Shown here in pieces: positions 27,401-35,377 of a stretch of 64,000 bases of DNA. Numbering within the stretch: the stretch's first letter is position 1; each line of letters begins with the position of its first letter. Under the pieces are notes generated by a model. The model was not told where the DNA came from, searched no databases, and saw only the letters and a program-made list of their open reading frames with translations. The stretch comes from Methyloversatilis sp. (lineage in GTDB: Bacteria > Pseudomonadota > Gammaproteobacteria > Burkholderiales > Rhodocyclaceae), in NCBI RefSeq assembly GCF_030698125.1, contig NZ_JAUYNV010000019.1, positions 1-64,000 on the forward strand, written 5' to 3'. Position numbers and translations under genes: made by a program.

Positions 27401-27776
27401 CAAGGCAGAGGCGCTGTCATCGATCGACACCTTTTGCCGCGTGTTCGACCGGGCAACGATGACGTCCATCTATGCCCTGAACGGCTTCACCGGCTGTGCC
27501 ATGGCGCTGGTGGTGGTGGCGCATCATGAGACCGGCGATCGACGAGCCCTGGTCGCGGCCGGCGAAGGCCTGATCGGGCGCGCGCTGCGTTTTGCGCGCC
27601 TGCTGCCCGCAGCACGGTCGCGCGTGAGGTATCTGCAGGCGCTGTGGTGGATGGCGAGCGGTCGCCGCACACGCGGCGAACGTCGGCTGGCGCGGGTGCT
27701 GAACGATCTGCCGGCCGGCATCGATCGTGCCGGATTCTCGGCCGGACTGCATTTGCCCCGTGAAGGACGTAAATAA
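24468..27776 (+). CDS. SARP/BTAD-type transcriptional regulator with NB-ARC ATPase and TPR-like region
   Basis: A 1102-residue multidomain regulator like AfsR/large SARPs. Residues 1-90 form an OmpR-like winged helix (LQLQCLGDLTVVVDG, NLRFVLTRLRQEL); 95-245 the bacterial transcriptional activator domain (FEDWLSLQRETL, AEILRRALSVAPWSEQHHQALI); ~265-560 a STAND/NB-ARC ATPase with Walker A GPGGIGKTHLA, Walker B QLLILDNFE and a TSRHQLGL sensor; the rest is helical repeats that probably sense a ligand. Such proteins are typical of actinomycete antibiotic clusters and less common in Betaproteobacteria. It lies 135 bases before a PEP-CTERM gene on the same strand, which it may activate. Confidence 0.9.
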   Translation: MLQLQCLGDLTVVVDGAAVASLTNSKAAALWLYVALSGSACSRAVLARMFWGELDEAASRANLRFVLTRLRQELPAHVQADRTTVSVPADARWMLDLSALDTPFSASADSVAALLALRIEDFLAGLRLRKAPEFEDWLSLQRETLGRKYLARLDEAADALRAAGDQRGEAEILRRALSVAPWSEQHHQALIRSYIGMGQRTSAIAQYEACRKALQRELDAAPDAATDALYEFALQTGSAAGPAPVAGTSVASASGAQPWPVRRVTLDETLPWVGRGEEQARIVSLLSSADARVVTLVGPGGIGKTHLALAVGAALSGQFQDGACFVDLSDLAPQTGAECAALVAHRVAAALGIALPAGRERESLLEVLAPGRQLLILDNFEQVADARDLVAMLARHATGLRILVTSRHQLGLATEWVVRLCGLPFPDTDQWTPELRSAPAPSLFCELARRQQPGFDADADGVHVLRLCRAVEGYPLGLVLAARWLATLSCRDVAERLCAGAHVLGEAPATLPENPRHSDMASVFDHSWRLLEPAEQQVLSALCMCRGGFTPDSALAFCRGTLAILAGLTAKSLLQPARHGRLDVHPLLRDFGERKLLQSGANGAVRDAHARHFLALLQAGHQRFESQADTVALDELRAEQGNLRVVFDHLVNSGAIDALARLLPGLCALYRMQGWFDELAGLLQRALAMQGLPSACASSWQLWLSDVFFQLGRHAECRAAALECLARQGDIDMEQGSPNRHMLREFARTLNGRWWRYGNLDADAEVLVSRAHNRLAQVYFFEGDRPRFVASSLRSINIVRAGSLPEHLASGALVLSYTPFKSEAARYAARAERCLDQAGMAEQAWTHEQLCLYRLAGGDLDAARGHGQTGADIFWRLRQYRNWGECTALVSYAHEFAGRLETARTHMLTLCEEGRRVREAASELWGLLALCTMDLRIAASTPHVDLHTIDRLAARVVDPNTQLLRHGVLAWWFARTGRKAEALSSIDTFCRVFDRATMTSIYALNGFTGCAMALVVVAHHETGDRRALVAAGEGLIGRALRFARLLPAARSRVRYLQALWWMASGRRTRGERRLARVLNDLPAGIDRAGFSAGLHLPREGRK

Positions 27777-27814
27777 AATCAATGAGATAAAAAAATAACG
27801 GCGCGATCTTCGCA

Positions 27815-27833
27815 AACTAACGCGCAACTAACG
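27815..27833 (+). promoter_or_regulatory. Candidate SARP box: AACTAACG direct repeat at 11-base spacing
   Basis: AACTAACG occurs at 27815-27822 and 27826-27833. SARP activators bind direct heptamers spaced 11 bases apart, the last ~8 bases before the -10 box; here 8 bases separate the second copy from TTCATT (27842-27847). It lies between the SARP-type gene and the PEP-CTERM gene. Confidence 0.5.
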
Positions 27834-27911
27834 ACCTGTTCTTCATTGTTGGATCCCGCACCGCGCCGTCGTCTGCTCGGTCGATGTGCCCACCGGACTC
27901 TGGAGACCACA

Positions 27912-29378
27912 ATGAAGATCAATCCTTTATGCAGTCGCAGTCGCGCCCTTGCGACGCTGATGGCCGGACTGCTTGCAGGCGCCGCGGCATCCGACGCGCG
28001 CGCGCTTGAACTGCTCACACAGAATGTGTCGTTCAACACTGCCGGCCAGAGCATCTGGAGTGAAGGCGATGCGTTCGATTTCAGCTACGCCCAGTTCTTC
28101 GGTGCCACATCGCCGCGCAAGACCAGCGTGTACGACCCGAGGGCGGTGTCGGGCAAGGTGGAAATCAAGGTGCTGCCCGACTTCGACTGGTACGTGAATC
28201 CGTACTTTTCCCTCACCACGGATCTGACGGCGGGCATCGAAGTCGGCGCCAACATTCATGGCGGCTCCATCGATGCGAACCTCGACTACACCATCGCCAT
28301 TTCCGCGCCCGGGCCTATCGTCCGGGGTGAGTATTTCCAGCTCGAGGCGGTCGCCAGCACCCGCGGCAGCAGCGCCTTTGCGACCCGCCCGGCCAACGCA
28401 TCGGCCTGGGTGGATGGCATTCTGGACGTGTATGCCCAGAGCTTCATCCGGTTTGAGACGGCACGTGATCTCGGCGATCACGACTATCGCCTGACCACCA
28501 CGCTGGCCAATGTCGATGTGCGCAAGGAAATCGTGTCCTTCAATCGCGATGACAGCGGCCGACTGCGCATCATCGGAGCCGGAGATGTGGGCGGCGTCGG
28601 CAGTGTTTACACGCTGCCTGCTGCGGCCCTGAACGGCTCCACGCGTGTGACCGCCGGCGACTGGCGGGTGTCGGCGAACGGTGCGCTCGGCACCGATACG
28701 CTGACCGGTGCAGGCCAGACAACGCTGCTCACCGCAGATATCGACGTGGACCAGTTTCTGCTGAGCGGATCGGACGTACTGGGTACGCGGCTGCGCAGGG
28801 ATTTCGGCGTCATCGACATCGATTTCGGTTACGAAATCGTGGATCTGGACGCTGCACTGACCGTCGGGCTGCAGCAGAGCTTCGAGGTGTCCGGCGACGT
28901 GCTCATGCAGCTCAGCTTCAGTGAGGCTGTGCGGCTGGAGAATATCGGCGAAATGACGCAATGGATCGGCCGGATCGACGAACTTCCGGCGATCGCCGTG
29001 CTGGGTGACGATGTGACGGTGGATGCCCGGTTCCTCGTCGATGCAACGCTGTCCAACCGGACCGGCATCACGTTCGGCGCGTCCCTCGACCTGACCTTGC
29101 TGGAGCTGTTCGCCCGCGCGAGCTATGACGTGTCCTATTTCGGATCCGATCGTCGCGGGCAGTTCCTCAATGCGCGGTATGGCCCCGTGTATCAGTGGTC
29201 GTCCGCCTCGAACGCACTGGAAATCCCCGTGTTCGACAACGAATTCGCGCTGGGCGGTTTCCAGTCGGTCGACGGCGGCAGTTTCGTGCTGAGTGCGGTG
29301 CCAGAGCCCCGCACAGCAGGACTGCTCTGCGCGGGTCTGCTCGTGCTGGGGCTGGCGGTGCGCAGACAACGGATTTGA
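27912..29378 (+). CDS. PEP-CTERM protein downstream of the SARP regulator
   Basis: A 488-residue exported protein, with a signal peptide ending near AAASDARA. The mature region is predicted all-beta, with many alternating strands (LTTDLTAGIEVGANIHGG, VSYFGSDRRGQF), and matches no family I know. The C-terminal sorting signal is PEPRTAG, then a hydrophobic helix (LLCAGLLVLGLAV) and the tail RRQRI. It should be processed by the exosortase of the XrtA system and anchored or released at the surface. No sigma-54 box is seen upstream; the SARP-like repeat is the only candidate control element. Confidence 0.88.
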   Translation: MKINPLCSRSRALATLMAGLLAGAAASDARALELLTQNVSFNTAGQSIWSEGDAFDFSYAQFFGATSPRKTSVYDPRAVSGKVEIKVLPDFDWYVNPYFSLTTDLTAGIEVGANIHGGSIDANLDYTIAISAPGPIVRGEYFQLEAVASTRGSSAFATRPANASAWVDGILDVYAQSFIRFETARDLGDHDYRLTTTLANVDVRKEIVSFNRDDSGRLRIIGAGDVGGVGSVYTLPAAALNGSTRVTAGDWRVSANGALGTDTLTGAGQTTLLTADIDVDQFLLSGSDVLGTRLRRDFGVIDIDFGYEIVDLDAALTVGLQQSFEVSGDVLMQLSFSEAVRLENIGEMTQWIGRIDELPAIAVLGDDVTVDARFLVDATLSNRTGITFGASLDLTLLELFARASYDVSYFGSDRRGQFLNARYGPVYQWSSASNALEIPVFDNEFALGGFQSVDGGSFVLSAVPEPRTAGLLCAGLLVLGLAVRRQRI

Positions 29379-29512
29379 CCCGGGTTTTCAGCAGGGCATC
29401 CGCCCGGCGCCGAAGGTTGCAGCAACGCGTCGCTGGTAATGAGGTTCGTCAAATTTCGAAGAGCATCGAAGGCGATCGGCGCGCGCCGATCGGGCACCGT
29501 GTCCGGGCAGCG

Positions 29513-30436
29513 TCAGGGTGTGTTGCGCCGGCGCTGCAGGGTGCGCGTGCCCACGAAGGCCAGGCCAAGCAGCATGAGCAGCGCCGTGTGCGGCTCGGGA
29601 ATGGCGGGTGGCTGCACGTAGTCGTAGCCGCCCACGCCGTCGATGTACACATCCACGCCAGGGTCGGCTGAAGCGAAATAGAGGTACGCGGAATTGCCGT
29701 AGCTCGACTGCGACGTGCGACCGTTCGCCACCTCGTCCGCCTGCCAGGCGGCAGTGCTGACACCGGTCGAGGCGCGCAGGCTGTAGTCGACATCCAGCGT
29801 TTCGCCGATGTAGGCGATGAACGAGCCACCCATGCCCGCAATGCTTCTCTGCGCGCTGTTCGAGGATTCGGTATCGCCGAACAGGACTGTCTCGATGCCG
29901 TCGCGTCTGGCGACCACGTTCAGATACAGCGTGCCCTCGCCGATGCCGGTGATGTTGAATACGGTGCTCAGCGTGACGGCCGTTCCGTTGGCGAGTGTCG
30001 AGGACCTGATCCTGATACGGTCTTCGACGGCCGCATAACCGTAGCCGCTGATGCCCGGCACGAAGGCGCCACCCGTGCCGGTGACTTCGACCGCGACAGA
30101 GGCGTGCAGCGAACCCGGCAGCGCGAGCGCGAAGGCATCGCCGGTCAGCCGGAAGTTCGGAGAGCCGCTGGTGTTGCCCGGTGCATACACTTCGCGCAGC
30201 AGCTGGCTGCCGGTCGATACGCCATTCTGGTCGGTGACCAGCAGCGGCTGGTCGAGCAAGCGGTTGCACTCGCGCGTGTCGTTGTTGGTGGTGCAGGACG
30301 TGTTGCCGGGACCGATGACGTTCGGCTCGTATTTCGTCTCGACGTGCGCATACACGGAGGCGGTTGCGGCGTGGACGGTCGGGCTGGCAAACGCGAAAAG
30401 GAGCGCAACGGATGAGCTTGCAATGGCGATTCGCAT
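29513..30436 (-). CDS. PEP-CTERM protein
   Basis: A 307-residue exported protein with a signal peptide (MRIAIASSSVALLFAFASPTVHA), a beta-rich mature domain of unknown family with two Cys (NTSCTTNNDTRECNR) that could form a disulfide, and the sorting signal PEPHTAL, a hydrophobic helix (LMLLGLAFVG) and the basic tail RTLQRRRNTP. It converges with the previous PEP-CTERM gene; the 134 bases between them hold no clear terminator. GAGGAG precedes the ATG. I see no sigma-54 promoter upstream. Confidence 0.87.
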   Translation of the reverse strand: MRIAIASSSVALLFAFASPTVHAATASVYAHVETKYEPNVIGPGNTSCTTNNDTRECNRLLDQPLLVTDQNGVSTGSQLLREVYAPGNTSGSPNFRLTGDAFALALPGSLHASVAVEVTGTGGAFVPGISGYGYAAVEDRIRIRSSTLANGTAVTLSTVFNITGIGEGTLYLNVVARRDGIETVLFGDTESSNSAQRSIAGMGGSFIAYIGETLDVDYSLRASTGVSTAAWQADEVANGRTSQSSYGNSAYLYFASADPGVDVYIDGVGGYDYVQPPAIPEPHTALLMLLGLAFVGTRTLQRRRNTP

Positions 30437-30643
30437 GCGGGCGACTCCTCAGGCTGTCTGACTGCAGTGTAGGTCACCGCCACGACAAGTACAGGAACGC
30501 CACTGACCGCCTGAGCCCTGCAGTTGATGGATCCTGTTTCGCCGGCGTAGCGGGTCGTGAGCCGAGAGAACCTGTTGTCACCCCACCCTCAGCGGCGACG
30601 AAGCGCGGCATCCCGCCGCCGCCGCGCAGCGCGCGCCCGGATC

Positions 30644-30672
30644 GTTCAAGCAATCGCCGCTTTTGTTCAAGC
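30644..30672 (+). promoter_or_regulatory. Candidate AraC-type operator (GTTCAAGC direct repeat)
   Basis: GTTCAAGC at 30644-30651 and 30665-30672 lie 21 bases apart, two helical turns, as in AraC-family half-sites. They sit ~120 bases before the monooxygenase gene, and an AraC-family gene lies just downstream of it. The rest of this 355-base gap holds no gene. Confidence 0.5.
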
Positions 30673-30791
30673 CGCGCGGCGCGCGTGTCTCTACAGTCGG
30701 GCTCCAATGGCGTTCGTCCGGTGGGCCGGTTAGTCTTCCGACACCGAAGCGGCACGCCAGGAACCGGCACACAGACCCATAAGGAGGAAAA

Positions 30792-32438
30792 ATGACAACA
30801 TCTACCGTGGCTACCAAGGCAGCCGACATGCAGGGCAAGGTAACGACTTTCGACGCGGTGGTGATCGGCGCCGGTGTGGCCGGCATGTACCAGCTGTACC
30901 GGCTGCGCCAGCAGGGGCTCAAGGTGGTGGCCATCGAAGCCGGCTCGGCCGTCGGCGGCACCTGGTACTGGAACCGCTACCCCGGCGCGCGCGTCGATTC
31001 GCAGGCCTACATCTATCAGTACTGGTTCTCCGAAGAACTGGCGAAGGAATGGAACTGGAGCGAGCGCTTCCCGGCCCAGCCGGAAACCGAGGCCTACCTG
31101 AACTTCATCGCCGACCGCTGCGATCTGCGCAAGGACATCCGCTTCAACACCCGTGTCGTCGGCGCCCGCTTCGACGAGGCGACGAACCGCTGGCAGATCC
31201 GCACCGATGCTGGTGAAGTGCTCGACGCCAAGTATTTCGTGTCGTGCGCCGGCATGCTGTCGGCGCCGCTGACCTCGACCTTCCCGGGGCAGGAAACCTT
31301 CAAGGGCCCGATCTTCCATACTGCACGCTGGCCGAAGGAGCCGGTGCAGCTCGCCGGCAAGCGCGTCGGCGTCGTCGGCACGGGAGCGACCGGCATCCAG
31401 GTCATCCAGACCATCGCCAGCCAGGTCGGCCACATGAAGGTGTTCATGCGCACGCCGCAGTACATCATTCCGATGCGTAACCACAAGTACGGCGACAGCG
31501 ACCGCGCGGCGCAGAAGGAAGGTTTCCAGGACATGCGCCAGCGCGTGCAGCGCACCTTCGCCGGGTTCGACTACGACTTCGCCGGCGACAGCTTTTACGA
31601 CATGACGCCCGAAGCGCGGCGCGAGCTGATGGAAAAGGTGTGGGCCGACGGCTCGCTGAGCTTCTGGCTCACGCTGTACCCGGAAATGTTCACCGACCAG
31701 AAGGTGAATGACGAAGTGTCGGAATTCGTGCGCGAGAAGATGCGCGAACGCATCAAGGACCCGGTGCTGGCCGAAAAGCTGATCCCGACCAGCTACGGTT
31801 TCGGCACCCACCGCGTGCCGCTGGAAACGCAGTTCCTCGAAGCCTTCCTGCGTCCGAATGTCGAGATCGTCGACGTGAAGGCCTCGCCCATCGTGTGCGT
31901 GACACCGGAAGGCGTGAAGACGGCCGACGGCAAGATCCATGAACTGGATGTGCTCATCCTGGCCACCGGTTTCGACGCCGGCAGCGGTGCGCTGACCCGC
32001 ATGGACATCCGGGGTCGCGGCGGCCGCTCGCTGACCGAAGACTGGAACAAGGACATCCGCAGCACGATGGGCCTGATGGTGAACGGCTATCCCAATCTGT
32101 TCACCACCGCCGCGCCGCTGGCGCCGTCGGCGGCATTCTGCAACATGACCACCTGCCTGCAGCAGCAGGTCGACTGGGTGACCGACTGCATCCAGTACAT
32201 GGAAAGCCATGACCTGAAGGTGATCGAGCCGACGAAGGAAACGGAAGACAAGTGGGTCGAGCACCATGACGAGATCGCCAACGCGACGCTGGTGACCAAG
32301 ACCGACTCCTGGTACATGGGCTCGAACGTCGATGGCAAACCGCGCCGTTTGTTGTCCTACATCGGCGGTGTCGGCACCTATCGCCAGAAGTGCGACGAGG
32401 TGACGGCGTCGAGCTACGCCGGGTTCAGGATGCGGTAA
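30792..32438 (+). CDS. Flavin-containing Baeyer-Villiger monooxygenase
   Basis: A 548-residue FAD/NADPH class B monooxygenase that inserts oxygen next to ketones, giving esters or lactones (cyclohexanone/phenylacetone monooxygenase type). It has the FAD Rossmann motif VIGAGVAGMY near residue 24, GGTWYWNRYPGARVD, the Baeyer-Villiger fingerprint FKGPIFHTARWP near residue 173 and the NADPH Rossmann motif GVVGTGATGIQ near 195, then a conserved ATGFD. The substrate cannot be read from sequence. AAGGAGG-like AAGGAGGAAAA precedes the ATG. It probably works under the AraC regulator that follows. Confidence 0.94.
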   Translation: MTTSTVATKAADMQGKVTTFDAVVIGAGVAGMYQLYRLRQQGLKVVAIEAGSAVGGTWYWNRYPGARVDSQAYIYQYWFSEELAKEWNWSERFPAQPETEAYLNFIADRCDLRKDIRFNTRVVGARFDEATNRWQIRTDAGEVLDAKYFVSCAGMLSAPLTSTFPGQETFKGPIFHTARWPKEPVQLAGKRVGVVGTGATGIQVIQTIASQVGHMKVFMRTPQYIIPMRNHKYGDSDRAAQKEGFQDMRQRVQRTFAGFDYDFAGDSFYDMTPEARRELMEKVWADGSLSFWLTLYPEMFTDQKVNDEVSEFVREKMRERIKDPVLAEKLIPTSYGFGTHRVPLETQFLEAFLRPNVEIVDVKASPIVCVTPEGVKTADGKIHELDVLILATGFDAGSGALTRMDIRGRGGRSLTEDWNKDIRSTMGLMVNGYPNLFTTAAPLAPSAAFCNMTTCLQQQVDWVTDCIQYMESHDLKVIEPTKETEDKWVEHHDEIANATLVTKTDSWYMGSNVDGKPRRLLSYIGGVGTYRQKCDEVTASSYAGFRMR

Positions 32439-32464
32439 GGCGTCGCCGGTCGCGGACGCACGGG

Positions 32465-32489
32465 ACGGGGGCCTTCGGGTCCCCGTTTT
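32465..32489 (+). terminator. Terminator after the monooxygenase gene
   Basis: ACGGGGGCC-TTCG-GGTCCCCGT (one G-T pair) with a stable TTCG tetraloop and a following TTT, 27 bases after the stop codon. Confidence 0.8.
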
Positions 32490-32665
32490 CATGTCCGCCG
32501 CGGCACGCGCCGTTCGCGACCCGGTCACAGCCGGGCCGGCGACGCTCTGGTAAGCTCGTTCCGGGGAATGCATGGCGTCGGCACGTGTCGAACGCGAAAG
32601 CCGCCCCGACAACACCGTTCAGGGCAGGCGACCGGCCGCACCGGACCGGCAGGAGGAGAAAAACG

Positions 32666-33559
32666 ATGGGACGCGCCATCACACCGGAAGAGCTGCTTGA
32701 CTGGGTGCCCGGAACCGTACTGTCGTCGAGCGACAAGCTCGGCTGGAAGGGCGTTTCTCACCGGGCCTATCATTACACCGGGCTGGACGTGGCCATCCCC
32801 CCGCTGGATCATTTCATGGTCGTGCGCTACAGCGCCGGCCAGACGCCCATGAACCGCTGCTTCGACGAGCGCTGGTCGCGCGCGCACTGTGCGCCGGGCG
32901 ACGCCTCGTTGCTGACGATGTCGCAGGCGTCGCACTGGCGCTGGACGCATGATCTGGACGTGTCGCACGTCTACCTGTCGAACACCCTGATGGACCGCGT
33001 GGCCGGCGAAGTCACCGAACGCTCGGTGGCCGAAGTGAGGTTGCGTGACGTGCTGTGCGCAAAAGACCCGACGCTGGTCGCCATCACCGACGCCATCACC
33101 AGCGAGGCAAAGCAGCACGGCATGGGCGGTCCGCTGTACGTCGAGGCGCTCGGCACCCAGCTTGCGGTGCACCTGCTGCGCAATTACGCCGACGTGCGCT
33201 TTCGTTCATCGCACGACCCGGGGCGGCTGTCGTCCGCCCAGCTGCGGCGCGTGCTCGATCTGATCCACGCGCGGTTGCACGAGGCGCTGACGCTGGAAGA
33301 CATGGCCGAAGCGGCGGGGCTGGGCGTGTGCACCTTCAGTCGCCGGTTCCGCGAAACCCAGGGCCGCGCGCCGCACGCCTTCGTCATCGACCAGCGTGTG
33401 AAGCGGGCGCGCGAATTGCTGACGATAGGCGATCTGGCGGTGAAGGAAATCGCGGCCTCGTGCGGCTTTTCGGATCAGGCGCACATGACGCGCGTGCTGC
33501 ACGCCCGACTCGGTCTGACGCCGGCAAAGCTCAGGGCATCAGGGCGCTCCGCCGGCTGA
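32666..33559 (+). CDS. AraC family transcriptional regulator
   Basis: A 297-residue AraC/XylS regulator. The first ~190 residues are a ligand-binding region of no clear family; the C-terminal double helix-turn-helix spans ~195-295 (LHEALTLEDMAEAAGLGVCTFSRRFRE; VKEIAASCGFSDQAHMTRVLHARLGLTPAKLR). AGGAGGAGAA precedes the ATG. It lies downstream of the Baeyer-Villiger gene and probably controls it through the GTTCAAGC repeats. Its last 29 bases overlap the convergent sulfatase-like gene. Confidence 0.92.
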   Translation: MGRAITPEELLDWVPGTVLSSSDKLGWKGVSHRAYHYTGLDVAIPPLDHFMVVRYSAGQTPMNRCFDERWSRAHCAPGDASLLTMSQASHWRWTHDLDVSHVYLSNTLMDRVAGEVTERSVAEVRLRDVLCAKDPTLVAITDAITSEAKQHGMGGPLYVEALGTQLAVHLLRNYADVRFRSSHDPGRLSSAQLRRVLDLIHARLHEALTLEDMAEAAGLGVCTFSRRFRETQGRAPHAFVIDQRVKRARELLTIGDLAVKEIAASCGFSDQAHMTRVLHARLGLTPAKLRASGRSAG

Positions 33560-35228
33560 GATCGCCGGCGAACGCGTCGATCAGCGTTTGCGTCAAGCCA
33601 TGCATCGGCCCGATCGCCGTCACGTCGGGCTGCAGTCCGCGACGGAATCCGGCCACCTCCAGACGCGCCAGCAAGGCCTCGTCGGTGCCGATCACGTGCA
33701 CCGGCACATCCCATGACGCATTTGGCCCGGTGACGCCGCCGACCGGCTGGTGGTCGCCGATCACGATGAGCAGCATGTTGCGGGGCGCCTCTTCACGCAG
33801 CCAGCGGGTCAGCCAGTCGAACTGATAGTGCATCGCGTCGATGTAGGCCGGCGTCGGGTCGGTCCACGACACCGGCGCGGTCAGCGCCCGACTGACGTCC
33901 TCATCGGAGAACGCGTCGGCTGCTAGCAGTCGCTGCGGGTCGGCCAGATACGGTGGCACCGGCCGGAATGGCGCGTGCGTGGTGAGCGTCGGGAACACGA
34001 TGAAGCGCGGCGCGCGCGGCGTCGACGGGTCGACGCCGTGCAGCGACACGGTGCGCAGGCCGGCGTCGCCTGTGTCATCGTCCGCGCGGTTAAGCTCCTG
34101 TTGCTGCAGCAGCGCGATCGACACCTGATCCGGAATGCGCCAGTAGCCAAAGGGCAGGCCGGCGTAGCCGGTGTTGTCGGCATCGGCCAGGCGGTCGAAA
34201 CCGTAGAAGGCACCCTCGGGCCAGGGGCGCTGCAGGCCGGGCATCCAGCCTATGGTGCGGTAGCCGTGCTGCGCGAAGTGGCTGACCAGCGTCGGCCGCT
34301 GCGTGGTCAGCAGCAGCGCGTAGTCGTCCGGGTCCTGCGTGTCGATGCCGGACAGCAGCGCCGCGTGCGCCAGCCAGGAGGCGCCGCCGAAGGTCGGCGA
34401 GGTGACGCGCGCCGACACGACCTGCCGGCCGCCGGCGTCGAGTGCCTGCTGCAGCAAGCGGCGCCGTTCGGCAAGCGCCGCAGCCAGTTCCGGCCGGTCC
34501 AGCGTAATTGCGCCATAGGCTTCGGCAAACAGCACGAACACGTCGGCACCGCCGAGCGCAGCGACGTTGCGGTCGAACGCCGGTCCGGGGCCAAGCTCTC
34601 GCTCACCCGCGCTGCGTGACAGCGCGCGGCTCAGCAGGCTGGCCTGCGCCGCCACCATCGTGCCGACCGGCGGCGCAAACATCCGTTGCAGGTCATGGTG
34701 GGCGACCGATGCAGCGCCGTGCGTCAGCAGTACGGCGCAGCCGAGCGCGGCCAGCGGCGCCTGCCAGCGTGGCGTGGCGGCCGCGGCGCCCAGTGCGCGC
34801 ACGCAGGCGCGCACCAGCATGAACAGCAGTGCCAGCCCGGCGCAGGTGGCGAGCAGTACGGCGGCAATCTGCCAGCCGGCGGCGAATTCGCCACCCATGC
34901 GGGCCAGCTGCCACAGGTGCCGGCCATCCCACCAGGCATTGACCGGCCGGCCGAGCAGCGCCGGAATGGTCACGTCGATGTAGTGCAGCAGCACCCACAG
35001 ACTGGCGAGCGCGGCGACGATGCCGGTCACGCGCGCCGATACGGCGCCGCGCCAGCGCGCCCACAGCACCAGCACAAGCAGGCCGGCGAACAGATCGACC
35101 GACAGGCGCGCCTCCGGCCGCGGCCAGGCGCTCGGCCACAGATTGCCGAAGGCGAGCAGCGCATTGAGCACGATCAGCGCAAGCAGCAGTCGAAGAAGGC
35201 TTTGAAGCGGTGCGGTCGGGTGGGGCAT
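33531..35228 (-). CDS. Membrane sulfatase-superfamily (phosphotransferase-like) protein
   Basis: A 565-residue integral membrane enzyme. Roughly four to five helices lie in the first 170 residues (LLRLLLALIVLNALLAF, LFAGLLVLVLWARW, VTGIVAALASLWVLLHY, IAAVLLATCAGLALLFMLV), followed by a periplasmic alkaline phosphatase/sulfatase-fold domain with VFVLFAEAYGA, TFGGASWLAHAALLSG, LTTHAPFRPVP and a GDHQP metal-site motif. The layout resembles LtaS/phosphoethanolamine transferases, which move head groups onto glycans or lipids, but the nucleophile Thr/Ser position is not obvious. The codon at 35231 is GTG; the ATG at 35228 is preferred. It lies divergent to the creatininase gene at the edge of the 33.5-43.5 kb locus. 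Confidence 0.82.
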   Translation of the reverse strand: MPHPTAPLQSLLRLLLALIVLNALLAFGNLWPSAWPRPEARLSVDLFAGLLVLVLWARWRGAVSARVTGIVAALASLWVLLHYIDVTIPALLGRPVNAWWDGRHLWQLARMGGEFAAGWQIAAVLLATCAGLALLFMLVRACVRALGAAAATPRWQAPLAALGCAVLLTHGAASVAHHDLQRMFAPPVGTMVAAQASLLSRALSRSAGERELGPGPAFDRNVAALGGADVFVLFAEAYGAITLDRPELAAALAERRRLLQQALDAGGRQVVSARVTSPTFGGASWLAHAALLSGIDTQDPDDYALLLTTQRPTLVSHFAQHGYRTIGWMPGLQRPWPEGAFYGFDRLADADNTGYAGLPFGYWRIPDQVSIALLQQQELNRADDDTGDAGLRTVSLHGVDPSTPRAPRFIVFPTLTTHAPFRPVPPYLADPQRLLAADAFSDEDVSRALTAPVSWTDPTPAYIDAMHYQFDWLTRWLREEAPRNMLLIVIGDHQPVGGVTGPNASWDVPVHVIGTDEALLARLEVAGFRRGLQPDVTAIGPMHGLTQTLIDAFAGDLSRRSALMP

Positions 35229-35377
35229 CACTGGGCTCGGGCCTCGGGGGCTCTGATTTCGTGGCTCACGCTGCGTGGTCAGGGCAGCAGGCGTGGTGCA
35301 GATTTCGCTGTCTTGTCGGACCGCCCGGTAGTATCGGGCCGGACAGGCGCCGCCACGGCATTCAACGGAGACACGGC

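Noticed and set aside
27777-27911. Sigma-54 promoter before the PEP-CTERM gene at 27.9 kb
   Set aside because: No GG-N10-GC pair with the flanking consensus is present; only the AACTAACG repeat stands out.
30474-32615. Long open frame antisense to the Baeyer-Villiger monooxygenase gene
   Set aside because: The sense strand carries all FAD, NADPH and fingerprint motifs; the antisense product has none.
33531-35228. Lipoteichoic acid synthase
   Set aside because: Fold and helix layout are similar, but the setting is Gram-negative and the nucleophile region is not a clear LtaS match; left as a general sulfatase-superfamily enzyme.
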